A stretch of 64,000 bases of DNA from Streptomyces sp. DG2A-72. GTDB lineage: Bacteria; Actinomycetota; Actinomycetes; Streptomycetales; Streptomycetaceae. Shown here piece after piece: positions 49,730 through 58,101 of this stretch. The DNA lies in contig NZ_JASTLC010000001.1 of assembly GCF_030499575.1 (NCBI RefSeq), positions 1,302,001 through 1,366,000 of the forward strand, in the 5' to 3' direction. The translations under genes and the position numbers were made by a program. Position 1 is the first letter of the stretch. Every line of letters starts with the position of its first letter. The notes beneath the pieces were generated by a model that saw nothing but the letters and a program-made list of their open reading frames with translations, was not told the origin of the DNA and searched no databases.

Positions 49730-50089
49730 TCAGTCGTGCACGGGCCGGTCGCTGAGCCGGTGGTCGGCCACGTTCAGCGCCTCGTCCACGAGCCGGCGCA
49801 GATGGCCGTCACGCAGCGAGTAGATCACCCGGCGCCCCTCCTTCCGCGTGTTCACCAGCCCCGCCAGCCGCAGCCTGGCCAGGTGCTGGCTCACCGCCGG
49901 CCGCGCCGCCCCGCACGCCTCCGTCAGCGTCGTGACGTCGGCCTCCCCCGCCCTGAGGGCGTGCAGCAGCGTGAGCCGGGTGCGGTCGCCGAGCAGCGCC
50001 AGGATCTCGGCGGCGAGTGCGAACTGTTCCTCGCCGGGGGTGCGCGGATGCGCATGGTGCGCAGGTGACAGGTGCATGCGTGCGCTCAT
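49730..50089 (-). CDS. ArsR family metal-responsive repressor
   Basis: A 119-residue winged-HTH protein from ATG 50089 (GTG 50095 and ATG 50077 also exist). The HTH TTLTEACGAARPAVSQHLARLRLAGLVNTRKEGRRVIYSLRD is clear. The N-terminus is His-rich (HLSPAHHAHPR) and the C-terminus has DHRLSDRPVHD, both possible metal ligands, as in CzrA/SmtB-type zinc sensors. Divergent from a CDF metal exporter with 62 bp between, its obvious target. Confidence 0.93.
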   Translation of the reverse strand: MSARMHLSPAHHAHPRTPGEEQFALAAEILALLGDRTRLTLLHALRAGEADVTTLTEACGAARPAVSQHLARLRLAGLVNTRKEGRRVIYSLRDGHLRRLVDEALNVADHRLSDRPVHD

Positions 50090-50099
50090 ACGCACATAA
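50080..50099. promoter_or_regulatory. Operator/promoter candidate of the ArsR-CDF pair
   Basis: Inverted repeat GTGCG (50080-50084) and CGCAC (50091-50095) with 6 bp between. It overlaps CATAAT (50094-50099), which could be the -10 box for the CDF gene and is 52 bp before its start. Confidence 0.5.
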
Positions 50100-50151
50100 T
50101 GGCGTCGTGGACGGGAAGACGTCCACCAGCACGCAACGGAAGGGGACCCAC

Positions 50152-51183
50152 GTGAGCGACGGGCACCACCACGAACACCACGGCACCCCCCACAGTCACA
50201 GTCACTCCCTCCGCCACCGCCTGACCCACCTCCTCACCCCCCACTCCCACGAGACCGCCGACAAGCTCGACTCCGCCCTGGAATCCTCCGCACGCGGCAT
50301 GCGGGCGCTGTGGGTCTCGCTCGCGGTGCTGGGGGTGACGGCGCTGGCGCAGGCAGTCGTTGTGGCAGTGTCCGGCTCGGTCGCGCTGCTCGGCGACACG
50401 GTGCACAACACCGCGGACGCGCTGACCGCCGTACCGCTCGGGATCGCGTTCGTGCTGGGCCGGCGTGCGGCTACGCGGCGGTTCACCTACGGCTATGGAC
50501 GCGCCGAGGATCTGGCGGGTATCGCGATCGTGCTGACGATCGCCGCGTCCGCGGCCTTCGCGGGGTGGACGGCGATCGAGCGGCTGATCGACCCACGCCC
50601 CGTCGAGCACATTCCGGCGGTCGCCGTGGCCGCCCTCGTCGGCTTCGCGGGCAACGAGTGGGTGGCCCGCTACCGGATCAGGGTCGGGCGGGAGATCGGC
50701 TCGGCCGCACTGGTCGCGGACGGGCTGCATGCCCGTACGGACGGATTCACGTCACTGGCAGTGCTGTTGGGTGCCGGGGGCGCCGCGTTGGGCTGGCAAC
50801 TCGCCGACCCGATCGTGGGGTTGGCGATCACGGCCGCGATCACGCTGGTGCTGCGCGACGCGGCACGGGAGGTGTTCCGGCGCGTGATGGACGCCGTCGA
50901 CCCGGCCCTGGTGGACCGGGCCGAGCAGGCGCTGCGGGAGGTGCCGGGGGTGCGTGAGGTGGGTGAGCTGCGGCTGCGCTGGATCGGGCATCGGCTGCGC
51001 GCCGAGGTGGCGGTCGTCGTGGACGGGGATTCGACGGTACGTCAAGCGCATGCCGTCGCCGTGAATGCCGAACACGCGCTGCTGCACGCGATTCCGCGGC
51101 TCACCGCGGCCCTGGTGCACGCCGATCCGGCGCCGGTCCCGGGCGAGGCGGATCCGCATCTGACACTGGCCCACCACACCTGA
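50152..51183 (+). CDS. Cation diffusion facilitator family transporter (zinc/cobalt efflux)
   Basis: A 343-residue CDF exporter from GTG 50152, preceded by AAGGGGA. Very His-rich cytoplasmic N-terminus (DGHHHEHHGTPHSHSHS). Six TM segments, with the metal-site motifs HNTADA in TM2 and HARTDG in TM5 (HxxxD pairs), then a C-terminal cytoplasmic ferredoxin-like domain (about 260-340). Probably exports Zn2+ or Co2+ in exchange for H+. Regulated by the divergent ArsR protein. Confidence 0.94.
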   Translation: MSDGHHHEHHGTPHSHSHSLRHRLTHLLTPHSHETADKLDSALESSARGMRALWVSLAVLGVTALAQAVVVAVSGSVALLGDTVHNTADALTAVPLGIAFVLGRRAATRRFTYGYGRAEDLAGIAIVLTIAASAAFAGWTAIERLIDPRPVEHIPAVAVAALVGFAGNEWVARYRIRVGREIGSAALVADGLHARTDGFTSLAVLLGAGGAALGWQLADPIVGLAITAAITLVLRDAAREVFRRVMDAVDPALVDRAEQALREVPGVREVGELRLRWIGHRLRAEVAVVVDGDSTVRQAHAVAVNAEHALLHAIPRLTAALVHADPAPVPGEADPHLTLAHHT

Positions 51184-51186
51184 GCG

Positions 51187-51747
51187 TCACACCGGAACGC
51201 CCAGCCCCTCCAGGACCACGGCTCCCGGGAGCTCGGCGAACACCTTCCCCGGCACCAGCAGCTTGCCGCGTCGGCGCCCGCTGCCGACCAGGACGTACGG
51301 CAGGTCGACGACGGCGGAGTCCACCAACACCGGCCAGCCGGTGGGCAGTCCGATCGGGGTGATGCCGCCGTACTCCATGCCGGTCTCGCCGGTCGCGGTG
51401 TCCATCGACGCGAACGAGGCCTTGCGCGCGCCGAGTTGGCGGCGGACGACGCCGTTGACGTCGACCCGGGCGGTGGACAGGACCACACAGGCGGCGAGCG
51501 TGCTCTCGCCGCCGCGCTTGCCCGCGACCACCACGCAGTTCGCGGACTGCTCCAGCAACTCCCGGCCGTAGTGCTCCACGAAGACGGCGGTGTCGGCCCA
51601 CTCCGGGTCGGTGTCGACGTAGACGATCTGGTCGGCGGGGACGCTGCCGCTCCAGTGGCGTACGGCGTCGGCGACCGGGCGGGTCAGCTCGTCGAGGGAG
51701 TCGGGGGCCGGGGCGGCGGTGTCGAAGTGTCCGATGGGTGCGTCCAT
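51187..51747 (-). CDS. YbaK/aminoacyl-tRNA deacylase domain protein
   Basis: A 186-residue protein from ATG 51747. The YbaK/ProX fold is shown by SANCVVVAGKRGGESTLAACVVLSTARVDVNGVVRRQL, ARKASFASMDTATGETGMEYGGITPIGLPTGWPVLVD and GSGRRRGKLLVPG. Such proteins hydrolyse mischarged aminoacyl-tRNAs (Cys/Ala-tRNAPro). Converges on the CDF exporter with 3 bp between stops. Confidence 0.93.
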   Translation of the reverse strand: MDAPIGHFDTAAPAPDSLDELTRPVADAVRHWSGSVPADQIVYVDTDPEWADTAVFVEHYGRELLEQSANCVVVAGKRGGESTLAACVVLSTARVDVNGVVRRQLGARKASFASMDTATGETGMEYGGITPIGLPTGWPVLVDSAVVDLPYVLVGSGRRRGKLLVPGKVFAELPGAVVLEGLGVPV

Positions 51748-51770
51748 GACCGCACGGTAACAGGGCCGCT

Positions 51771-52343
51771 TCAGTGCACGGGCGGGACCGAGACCGCCAT
51801 GACCATACGCATCGGCGCGTCGCCCGTATTGCCGTACACGTGCGGGGTGTTGGCCTCGAAGGAGGCGCTCGAGCCGGCCGGGACCCGGTACTCCACGCCG
51901 TCGACCGTGAGAGTGAGTTCGCCTTCCGTGACGTGCAGAAGCTCGACCGTGCCGGTGGGGTGCGGATCCGAGGGGCTGCTCTCGCCCGGCATCAGGAGCC
52001 ACTGCCACATCTCCAGCGGGCCGGGGGCCTCGGCGCCCGCGAGGAGGAGGTTGTAGCTGCCGGCGTCGGTGTGCCACAGCCGTACGGCCTGCTCGGCGGG
52101 GACGATACGGACCTTCGGGCCCTGCCCGTAGTCGAGGAGGGTGGTGATGCTGATCCCGAGGGCGTCGCCGATCTTGACGACCGTGCCGAGGCTGGGATTG
52201 GTGCGGGCCTGCTCGATCTGGATGAGCATGCCGCGGCTGACGCCGGACCGGCCGGCGAGCACGTCCAGCGTGTAGCCGCGCACCGATCGCCAGTGCTTGA
52301 CGTTGCGCGCCAGGGATTGGGTCAGCAGGTCGAGGTCCGACAC
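51771..52343 (-). CDS. XRE regulator with C-terminal cupin domain
   Basis: A 190-residue regulator: HTH (about 10-65, LARNVKHWRSVRGYTLDVLAGRSGVSRGMLIQIEQARTNPSLGTVVKI) and a cupin domain (about 100-185, PHPTGTVELLHVTEGELTLTVDGVEYRVPAGSSASFEANTPHVYGNTGDAP). It is divergent from the DMT permease at 52458 (114 bp between starts) and probably controls it. Confidence 0.92.
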   Translation of the reverse strand: MSDLDLLTQSLARNVKHWRSVRGYTLDVLAGRSGVSRGMLIQIEQARTNPSLGTVVKIGDALGISITTLLDYGQGPKVRIVPAEQAVRLWHTDAGSYNLLLAGAEAPGPLEMWQWLLMPGESSPSDPHPTGTVELLHVTEGELTLTVDGVEYRVPAGSSASFEANTPHVYGNTGDAPMRMVMAVSVPPVH

Positions 52344-52457
52344 ATTCCGTCCAACATCTAGGTCAATATTCTGGATGACAACGTTCAGTTCATTGAACTA
52401 CGGTGGAGTGCAACCGACGCACCCATGTGTTCACCGAACTGTACTGCGAGGGTACCC

Positions 52458-53315
52458 GTGACAGCATTCTTCGCCCTGGCCAGCAGCCTGTTGTGGGGGC
52501 TGGCCGACTTCGGCGGCGGACTGCTGACCCGGCGCACCCCGGCGCTCACCGTGGTCGTCGTCTCGCAGACGATCGCGGCTGCGGTACTCGGCGTGATCGT
52601 GGTGGTCACGGGCGCCTGGAGCGAGGCCGGTCCACGGCTGTGGTTCGCGATCGCGGCCGGGCTCGTCGGGCCGGTCGCCCTCCTCTGCTTCTACAAGGCA
52701 CTGGCGCTCGGGCCGATGGGCGTGGTCTCCCCGCTCGGCACGCTGGGCGTCGCCGTCCCGGTCGGTGTCGGGCTCTTCCTGGGTGAGCGGCCCGGCCTGG
52801 TGCAGGTCGCGGGGGTAGCGGTCGCCGTCCTCGGTGTCGTCCTCGCGGGCGGACCACAGCTCAGGGGCGCGCCGGTGCAGCGCCAGGCCATCCTGCTCAC
52901 GCTGATCGCGGCGTTGGGCTTCGGCGCGGTGTTCGCGCTGATCGCGGAGGCGTCGACGACCGTCACGGGTCTCTTCCTCGCCCTCTTCGTGCAGCGCGTG
53001 ACGAACGTGGCGGCGGGCGGCCTCGCGCTCTACGCCTCCGTGAAGAAGGGCGCCGCGGCCGTCCCGGAGGGCGGCTTCCTGTGGGCCTCGCTGCCCGCGC
53101 TGGCCTTCGTCGGACTGGCGGACGTCGCGGCGAACGGCACCTACTCGATCGCCGCCCAGCACGGCCCGGTCACCGTGGCCGCGGTACTCGCCTCGCTCTA
53201 CCCGGTGGTGACCGCCCTGGCCGCACGCGGCTTCCTCAGCGAACGGCTGCGCACGATCCAGGCGGCCGGCGCGGGCCTCGCCCTGGTCGGCACGCTGCTG
53301 CTGGCGACGGGCTGA
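52458..53315 (+). CDS. EamA/DMT-family transporter
   Basis: A 285-residue ten-helix drug/metabolite exporter. Start GTG 52458 is supported by GAGGG 6-8 bases upstream; the alternative ATG 52425 has no such site. Two EamA halves are visible (e.g. ASSLLWGLADFGGGLL and YSIAAQHGPVTVAAVLASLYPVVTALAARGFLSERL). Divergent from the cupin-XRE regulator. Substrate unknown, often amino acids or related metabolites. Confidence 0.92.
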   Translation: MTAFFALASSLLWGLADFGGGLLTRRTPALTVVVVSQTIAAAVLGVIVVVTGAWSEAGPRLWFAIAAGLVGPVALLCFYKALALGPMGVVSPLGTLGVAVPVGVGLFLGERPGLVQVAGVAVAVLGVVLAGGPQLRGAPVQRQAILLTLIAALGFGAVFALIAEASTTVTGLFLALFVQRVTNVAAGGLALYASVKKGAAAVPEGGFLWASLPALAFVGLADVAANGTYSIAAQHGPVTVAAVLASLYPVVTALAARGFLSERLRTIQAAGAGLALVGTLLLATG

Positions 53316-53325
53316 CCGGGGCCGC

Positions 53326-54090
53326 TCAGGCCTCGGCGTCCAGCTGCGCGAGCCTGGCCGCGGCCTCCTCGTCCAACTCCCCCAGCGCCAGCAACTGCTC
53401 CGGCGTGACCCCGTCCGGAATCGGCACGGGCGCCGGGGTCCTCAGCGGCGGCTGCCAGCCCTCGCCGGGAGTCCAGCGTCGTACGACCCGGGCGGGCGCG
53501 CCCGCCACCACGGCATGGTCGGGCACCACGCCTCGTACGACCGCCCCCGCCGCCACCACGACGTTCCGGCCGATCCGGGCGCCGGGCAGGATCACCGCGC
53601 CGGTGCCGATCCAGCAGCCCGGACCGATCTCCACCGGCTCCATCCGCGGCCACTGCTTGCCGATGGGCTGGTGTGGATCGTCGTAGGAGTGGTTCGTGGA
53701 CGTGACATAGACGTACGGCCCGAAGTAGCAGTCGCTGCCGATGGTGACCGTCGTGTCGGCGATGACATGGCTGCCACGGCCCAGGACCACTCCGTCGCCT
53801 ATGCGCAGGATCGGCTCCGGGCCGAGGTCCAGGTCGGGCATCAGACCGGCGGTCAGGGTCACCTGCTCGCCGACGATGCAGTGGGAGCCGAGGTGGATCC
53901 AGGGTTCGCCGAAGACCGTGCCGAGCGGGAAGGCGAGGCGGGTGGCTTCGCCGATCGCGCCGAAGTGGAACCGGCCGGGGCTCTCGGCCGTCACCGAACC
54001 CGTGCGCTGCGCCCAGGCCCAGCCCGCGTGGACGGCGCGCTGCGTGAGGCTGCGCCGCCAGGACGAGAACGTGTTCTTGCGCTTGAGCAC
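53326..54090 (-). CDS. Hexapeptide-repeat acyltransferase
   Basis: A 254-residue left-handed beta-helix acyltransferase of the WbbJ/maltose-acetyltransferase type. Hexapeptide repeats run from about residues 75 to 185 (GDGVVLGRGSHVIADTTVTIGSDCYFGPYV; IGPGCWIGTGAVILPGARIGRNVVVAAGAVV). The catalytic His lies in TSTNHSYDD. It likely acetylates a sugar or glycan; acceptor unknown. The C-terminal 50 residues are acidic. Confidence 0.9.
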   Translation of the reverse strand: MLKRKNTFSSWRRSLTQRAVHAGWAWAQRTGSVTAESPGRFHFGAIGEATRLAFPLGTVFGEPWIHLGSHCIVGEQVTLTAGLMPDLDLGPEPILRIGDGVVLGRGSHVIADTTVTIGSDCYFGPYVYVTSTNHSYDDPHQPIGKQWPRMEPVEIGPGCWIGTGAVILPGARIGRNVVVAAGAVVRGVVPDHAVVAGAPARVVRRWTPGEGWQPPLRTPAPVPIPDGVTPEQLLALGELDEEAAARLAQLDAEA

Positions 54091-54200
54091 CCGCTTACCG
54101 TACTGAGCGTTCGGCCGCCTTATGAGGTCGAGGGGCTGTGATCTTCGCCCTACCAGGTGGCGGTAGCGTTCCGGTGTACCGCGGACGACAGGAGACGGTG

Positions 54201-54731
54201 ATGACGCACAAAGCGCTGATCAAGGGCATCGGCGGCAGGGAGCCGAAGATCGACATGGAGGCTTTCGTGGCGCCCACGTCCACGGTGATCGGGGATGTGA
54301 CGCTGGAGGCTGGGGCGAGCGTCTGGTACGGCGCGGTGGTGCGCGGTGACGTGGAGCGGATCTCTGTCGGGGTTCAGAGCAATATCCAGGACAACTGCAC
54401 GTTGCATGCCGACCCCGGTTTCCCTGTGAGCATCGGTGCGCGGGTGTCCGTGGGGCACAACGCGGTGGTGCATGGGGCGAGCGTTGAGGACGACTGCCTG
54501 ATCGGGATGGGGGCGACTGTGCTGAACGGTGCGGTGATCGGGGCGGGGTCTCTTGTTGCCGCGCAGGCGTTGGTGCCGCAGGGGATGCGGGTGCCGCCGG
54601 GTTCCTTGGTTGCGGGCGTTCCCGCGAAGGTGAAGCGGGAGTTGACTGAGGAAGAGCGTCAGGGGGTCACGCTCAACGGGACGATGTATGCGGAGTTGGC
54701 CACGGCACACCGGGAAGAGCACGGGGGCTAG
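54201..54731 (+). CDS. Gamma-class carbonic anhydrase family protein
   Basis: A 176-residue left-handed beta-helix protein from ATG 54201, preceded by AGGAGACGG. DVERISVGVQSNIQDNCTLHADPGFPVSIG and SVGHNAVVHG place the three zinc-binding His residues. Family members include Cam-type carbonic anhydrases, CaiE and PaaY; carbonic anhydrase activity is plausible, not certain. Confidence 0.92.
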   Translation: MTHKALIKGIGGREPKIDMEAFVAPTSTVIGDVTLEAGASVWYGAVVRGDVERISVGVQSNIQDNCTLHADPGFPVSIGARVSVGHNAVVHGASVEDDCLIGMGATVLNGAVIGAGSLVAAQALVPQGMRVPPGSLVAGVPAKVKRELTEEERQGVTLNGTMYAELATAHREEHGG

Positions 54732-54742
54732 AGGGTCGTACG

Positions 54743-54790
54743 CGGTCTGCGGGTTGGATGTGGCTTGTCGCGCAGTTCCCCGCGCCCCTG
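54743..54790. repeat. Streptomyces-type intergenic repeat, copy 2
   Basis: Shares GGTCTGCGGGTT and the identical 30-bp core with copy 1 at 34680-34736 (core here 54760-54789). It lies between two convergent genes (stops at 54731 and 54799), the same position as copy 1, as expected for a dispersed 3'-end element. Confidence 0.85.
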
Positions 54791-54798
54791 GCGGCGTT

Positions 54799-55443
54799 CT
54801 ACTCCCCGGCGCCTACCGGCTCCGGCTCCTTCTGTGCGACCTGGGTCTTCTTTGCCTTGCGCTTGATGATCAGCATCGACGTCAGGCCGATCAGGACCGC
54901 TGCCACCAGGCCCAGCCAGGAGAAGCGCTTCAGCCAGGACTCGGCCACGATGCCGACGTAGTAGATGACTGCCGTCGTGCCGCCTGCCCAGAGGATGCCG
55001 CCGAAGACGTTGGCGATGAGGAACTTCCAGTACGGCATGTGCAGTACGCCGGCGAGGGGGCCGGCGAAGATGCGGAGGAGGGCGACGAAGCGGCCGAAGA
55101 AGACGGCCCACATGCCCCACTTCTGGAAGGAACGCTCGGCGGTGGCGACATGGCCCTCGCTGAAGTGCTTGGGGAACTTCTTGCCGAGCCAGGCCAGCAG
55201 GGGGCGTCCGCCCTTGCGGCCGATGGCGTAACCGATCGAGTCGCCGATGATGGCGCCGGCGCTGGCGCACGCTCCGAGGATGAAGGGGTCGATGTCGCCG
55301 TGCTGGGAGGCGAGCAGCGCGGAGGAGACCAGGATGATCTCGCCCGGCAGCGGGATGCCCAGGCTCTCCAGGCCGATCACCACACCCACCAGTGCGTAGA
55401 TGGCGACCGCGGGTACCGTCTCGAGCCATTCCTGGACGTGCAA
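54799..55443 (-). CDS. DedA family membrane protein
   Basis: A 214-residue DedA/SNARE-associated protein. SLGIPLPGEIILVSSALLA, AIIGDSIGYAIGRKGGR, and FFGRFVALLRIFAGPLAGVLHMPYWKF are family motifs; about five membrane segments and a basic tail. I prefer TTG 55443, because GGGAGGA lies 7-8 bases upstream and the product begins HVQEWLETVP as in relatives. ATG 55476 would add 11 residues. DedA proteins flip phospholipids or polyprenyl-phosphate carriers. Confidence 0.92.
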   Translation of the reverse strand: MHVQEWLETVPAVAIYALVGVVIGLESLGIPLPGEIILVSSALLASQHGDIDPFILGACASAGAIIGDSIGYAIGRKGGRPLLAWLGKKFPKHFSEGHVATAERSFQKWGMWAVFFGRFVALLRIFAGPLAGVLHMPYWKFLIANVFGGILWAGGTTAVIYYVGIVAESWLKRFSWLGLVAAVLIGLTSMLIIKRKAKKTQVAQKEPEPVGAGE

Positions 55444-55563
55444 CGCCGCTTCCTCCCGATTCGCGCCCTGCTTCATTTCCCGGCGTGCGCCCGGAGCCGG
55501 GCGCACGCCGGGAAGCCTACCGGGTCACACTGGCACCACGGCGTCCCACAGGTTGCAGGGCGT

Positions 55564-56973
55564 TCACCGGGTGCTCGCCCGGGTGTCGCGCAGGAACACG
55601 GCGCTGGTCAGGACGCCCAGGAGCACGATGGCCGCGTTCACGGCGATGGCTGCCTTCAGGCCGTCAAGGATCGCCGCCGTGCCGGTTCCGGTCATGGCCG
55701 CGGCGGCGACCGCGGCCATGACGGGCGTTCCCATGGTGATGCCGACCTGCTGGGTCATGGTGGCGAGGCCGGTGGCCAGTCCCTGCTCGTGGTCGGCGAG
55801 ACCGGAGGTGGCTGTGACCATGAAACCGACGATGACGAGCATGTTGCCCACGCCGCCGGCGAAGGTGGCGACCAACACCAACCACATCCAGGACCGGTCG
55901 TCGCCGAGTCCGAGGAGTGCGGCCGTGAACACGGTCTGCAGGATGCCGCCCACGATCAGCGTCGGCCTGCTGCCGGCCCTCCCGATGACCTTCGGGGCGA
56001 TGGTGCCGCCGACGACCGTGCCGACGCCGAGCACACCGAAGGACAGGCCGGCCGCCAGCGGGGAGAAGCCGAGCACTTCCTGGAGGTAGAGGGTCAGCAG
56101 GAAGACGAGGGAGGTCTCGGTGAGGAACGCGATCAGACCGGCGACATTGCCCCAGGCCACCGACCGCTTGCGGAGCACGCCGAGCGGCACCAGCGGCGCG
56201 GGCACCCTGGCCTCCACGGCGTAGAACACCAGCAGCAGCACCGCTCCGGCAGCCAGCGACAGCAGCGCCTGCGCCGAGCCCCAGCCGTGCTCACCGGCCT
56301 GGGTGAAGCCGAAGACGACGGCGAGGAGACCGAGCGTCACGCTGACGGCGCCGGGCACGTCCAGCTTCGGGCGCTCGTCGGGCCGGGACTCCTGGATGAC
56401 CGTCGGGGCGACGAACAGGACGACCAGGGCCACGGGCACGTTGATGAAGAACGCCCAGCGCCACGACAGCAGGTCCGTGAGCAGACCGCCGAGGACGGCT
56501 CCGGTGGTGAACCCGGCGGACATCAGCGCCCCGTTGAGGCCGAGCGCCTTCTCACGCAGCGGCCCCTCCGGGAACGAGGTCGTCAGCAGTGACAGGCCGG
56601 CCGAGGTCACCGCTGCCGTGGCCAGGCCCTGGAAGACCCGCGCCGCGATCAGCATCTCCGGGCTCTGCGCCAGGCCGCCCACCAGCGAGGCAGCGGCGAG
56701 CACCACGAGACCGCCGAGGAACAGCCGCCGCCGGCCGAACAGGTCCGCGACCCGGCCGAAGAGCAGCGTGAAGCCGGCCGCGCAGAGGGCGAAGGCGGTG
56801 GCGATCCACTGGAGGTGCGTCAGCGAGAAGCCCAGGCCCGCACCGATCACCGGCAGTGCAACGTTCAGGATCGAGAAGTCCACGGCGAGCATGAACTGGG
56901 CGGCGAGCAGCAGCACCAGCACGAGCTTCAGCCGGGGGGTGAGTGCGGTGGCCGGAGCCACGGTGACGGACAT
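55564..56973 (-). CDS. MFS drug exporter, DHA2-like
   Basis: A 469-residue, about 14-helix MFS transporter from ATG 56973 (GAAAGGGA upstream). Motif A-type FGRVADLFGRRRLFLGGL and the first-helix motif DFSILNVALPVIGAGL match the DHA2/EmrB group of multidrug exporters. It is divergent from an HTH regulator at 57175; the shared region holds a 33-bp palindrome. Confidence 0.93.
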   Translation of the reverse strand: MSVTVAPATALTPRLKLVLVLLLAAQFMLAVDFSILNVALPVIGAGLGFSLTHLQWIATAFALCAAGFTLLFGRVADLFGRRRLFLGGLVVLAAASLVGGLAQSPEMLIAARVFQGLATAAVTSAGLSLLTTSFPEGPLREKALGLNGALMSAGFTTGAVLGGLLTDLLSWRWAFFINVPVALVVLFVAPTVIQESRPDERPKLDVPGAVSVTLGLLAVVFGFTQAGEHGWGSAQALLSLAAGAVLLLVFYAVEARVPAPLVPLGVLRKRSVAWGNVAGLIAFLTETSLVFLLTLYLQEVLGFSPLAAGLSFGVLGVGTVVGGTIAPKVIGRAGSRPTLIVGGILQTVFTAALLGLGDDRSWMWLVLVATFAGGVGNMLVIVGFMVTATSGLADHEQGLATGLATMTQQVGITMGTPVMAAVAAAAMTGTGTAAILDGLKAAIAVNAAIVLLGVLTSAVFLRDTRASTR

Positions 56974-57075
56974 CGTGTCGAGTCCCTTTCTCTCACGCGG
57001 CGTTGCGAGGCGTTGTGGAGAAAGAGGCTCGTCGGCCCTCGGCATCCCAGCCAGAACCCTCTGCCGGGCAGCAAG

Positions 57076-57108
57076 CGCGAGGGTAGTCATCACATGACCA
57101 CCCTCGCG
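57076..57108. promoter_or_regulatory. 33-bp palindromic operator between MFS and HTH genes
   Basis: Arms CGCGAGGGTAGTCAT (57076-57090) and ATGACCACCCTCGCG (57094-57108) match at 14 of 15 positions around CAC. It lies in the divergent gap, 67 bp before the HTH gene and 103 bp before the exporter gene. Strong candidate binding site for the divergent HTH protein. Confidence 0.8.
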
Positions 57109-57174
57109 GCATCCGGACGCCGGGCACCGTTGGCATCATGGGGGTCGAAGCGGCCCACCACCCGGGAGGCATCG

Positions 57175-58059
57175 ATGGACGCCCCGTCCGAGCTGGGGGA
57201 CTTCCTCAAGTCCCGCCGTGCCGCCCTGCGTCCCGAGGACGTCGGCATCGCCCCGCAGCCGTCCCGCCGACGCGTCCCGGGGTTGCGCCGCGAGGAGCTG
57301 GCCATGCTGGCGGGCGTCAGCATCACGCACTACACCCGGCTGGAACAGGGCCGCGCCCTGGGTGCCTCGGACTCGGTGCTGAACGCCATCGCGCGCACCC
57401 TGCGTCTCACCGCGGACGAGACCGCCCACCTCAAGAACCTCGCCCGGCCCACGTCCGCACGACGCCCCGCCGCTCCTCGGGTGTCGCACGCCGGACACTC
57501 GGCACGGCAGCTGCTCGCGGCCATGACCGACGTGCCCGCGCTCGTCCTGGACCGGCGTAACGACGTCGTCGCCTGGAACCGTCTGGGCCACGCACTGCTC
57601 GCCGGACACCTGGCGCCCGACAGCCCCGACACTGCGGCGGCCCGCCCCAACCTGACCCGGATGCTCTTCCTGGACGAGCGGTACCGCGGGCTGTTCACCG
57701 ATTGGCACGAGGAGGCGCAGCTGGGCGTCGCCTCGCTGCGGCTGGTCGCCGGACGGCATCCGGACGACCGCTCGCTGGCCGAGCTGATCGGTCAACTCTC
57801 CATGAACTGCCGCGAGTTCGCCGCCCTGTGGGCCCGGCATCCGGTGCGCACCTGCACCTCGGGCGTGAAGCACGTGCGCCATCCGCTGGTCGGCGCGATG
57901 GACCTCAGCTTCGAGAACCTCGTCATCCCCGGCAGCTCCGGCCGGCGACTGATCGCCTACACCGCGGAGCCCGGCACCCCCTCCGAGGCCGCGCTGCGCC
58001 TGCTGGCCGGTGCCACGGCCGCGGCGACCGAGGGCGCCGCCGCGACTGTGCGGTCTTGA
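57175..58059 (+). CDS. XRE regulator with MmyB-like ligand-binding domain
   Basis: A 294-residue regulator from ATG 57175, preceded by GGGAGG. HTH with GLRREELAMLAGVSITHYTRLEQGR (about residues 40-65) and the MmyB-like PAS ligand domain (about 105-275, PALVLDRRNDVVAWNRLGHALLAGHL; FTDWHEEAQLGVASLRLVAGRHPDD). These actinobacterial proteins bind fatty acid-like ligands and control neighbouring transporters or reductases. Its target is probably the divergent MFS exporter. Confidence 0.92.
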   Translation: MDAPSELGDFLKSRRAALRPEDVGIAPQPSRRRVPGLRREELAMLAGVSITHYTRLEQGRALGASDSVLNAIARTLRLTADETAHLKNLARPTSARRPAAPRVSHAGHSARQLLAAMTDVPALVLDRRNDVVAWNRLGHALLAGHLAPDSPDTAAARPNLTRMLFLDERYRGLFTDWHEEAQLGVASLRLVAGRHPDDRSLAELIGQLSMNCREFAALWARHPVRTCTSGVKHVRHPLVGAMDLSFENLVIPGSSGRRLIAYTAEPGTPSEAALRLLAGATAAATEGAAATVRS

Positions 58060-58101
58060 GAGCCGTCGTACGAACGCCCCCGGCGCGTGTGCCCCGACGC
58101 C

